From Betaproteobacteria bacterium RBG_16_58_11 (lineage in GTDB: Bacteria; Pseudomonadota; Gammaproteobacteria; Burkholderiales; Thiobacteraceae): a DNA stretch of 5,379 nucleotides. Of the stretch, positions 5,368 to 5,379 are shown piece after piece (positions within the stretch are counted from its first letter, which is position 1; every line of letters begins with the position of its first letter). Position numbers and translations under genes: made by a program. Under the pieces are notes generated by a model. It was not told where the DNA came from, made no database searches, and saw only the letters and a program-made list of their open reading frames with translations. Location: contig MEQN01000065.1 of NCBI GenBank assembly GCA_001770235.1, forward strand, positions 2,891 through 8,269, written 5' to 3'.

Positions 5368-5379
5368 CGCCTAATAAAT

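Noticed and set aside
1..5379. CRISPR array, insertion sequence or riboswitch
   Set aside because: No regularly spaced repeats, transposase-like frames, terminal inverted repeats or recognisable riboswitch cores were seen on either strand.

Overview
The window reads as an ordinary chromosomal segment of a moderately GC-rich Gram-negative bacterium. The gene set (RlmD, a YccA-type membrane protein, a PF10108-type exonuclease, a chemoreceptor, and tRNA-Ser with an encoded CCA end) and codon use suggest a proteobacterium, most likely beta- or gammaproteobacterial. That placement is inference by eye; no search was run.

Layout. Positions 1-966 (+) hold the 3' part of a methyl-accepting chemotaxis protein gene that enters from the left edge. 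Positions 1005-1961 form a distinct minus-strand accessory block. In transcription order it contains an intact tRNA-Ser(UGA) gene (1961-1874), a two-gene toxin-antitoxin module of the Gp49/HigB plus XRE/HigA type (1764-1113), and a 50-nt degenerate tRNA-Ser copy (1054-1005). That copy keeps a fully paired 7-bp acceptor stem, a T-stem and the GCCA end, but has lost the D-arm, the anticodon arm and half of the variable arm. The toxin-antitoxin pair is therefore bracketed by two tRNA-Ser sequences in direct orientation (18 of 19 bases identical at their 3' ends), which suggests a remnant of a tRNA-associated insertion or tandem tRNA cluster. Positions 2127-2831 (+) encode a seven-helix Bax-inhibitor-1/YccA family protein, followed by a strong intrinsic terminator. 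Positions 5338-2884 (-) are a tight three-gene operon running 3'-5' exonuclease, VanZ-like membrane protein, RlmD, with overlaps of 4 and 10 bases.

How the parts work together. The right-hand operon pairs a nucleic-acid-processing enzyme with a 23S rRNA modification enzyme and looks like housekeeping. yccA and rlmD converge on a shared 52-bp gap carrying one hairpin. The toxin-antitoxin module looks autoregulated: an inverted repeat overlaps its predicted promoter immediately upstream of the toxin start. The toxin has no Shine-Dalgarno and the transcript may be nearly leaderless, while the antitoxin has a strong AAGGAG placed inside the toxin's 3' end.

The most interesting item is the tRNA-Ser-like remnant at 1005-1054 and its relation to the toxin-antitoxin cassette. 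The rest is well explained by known families.
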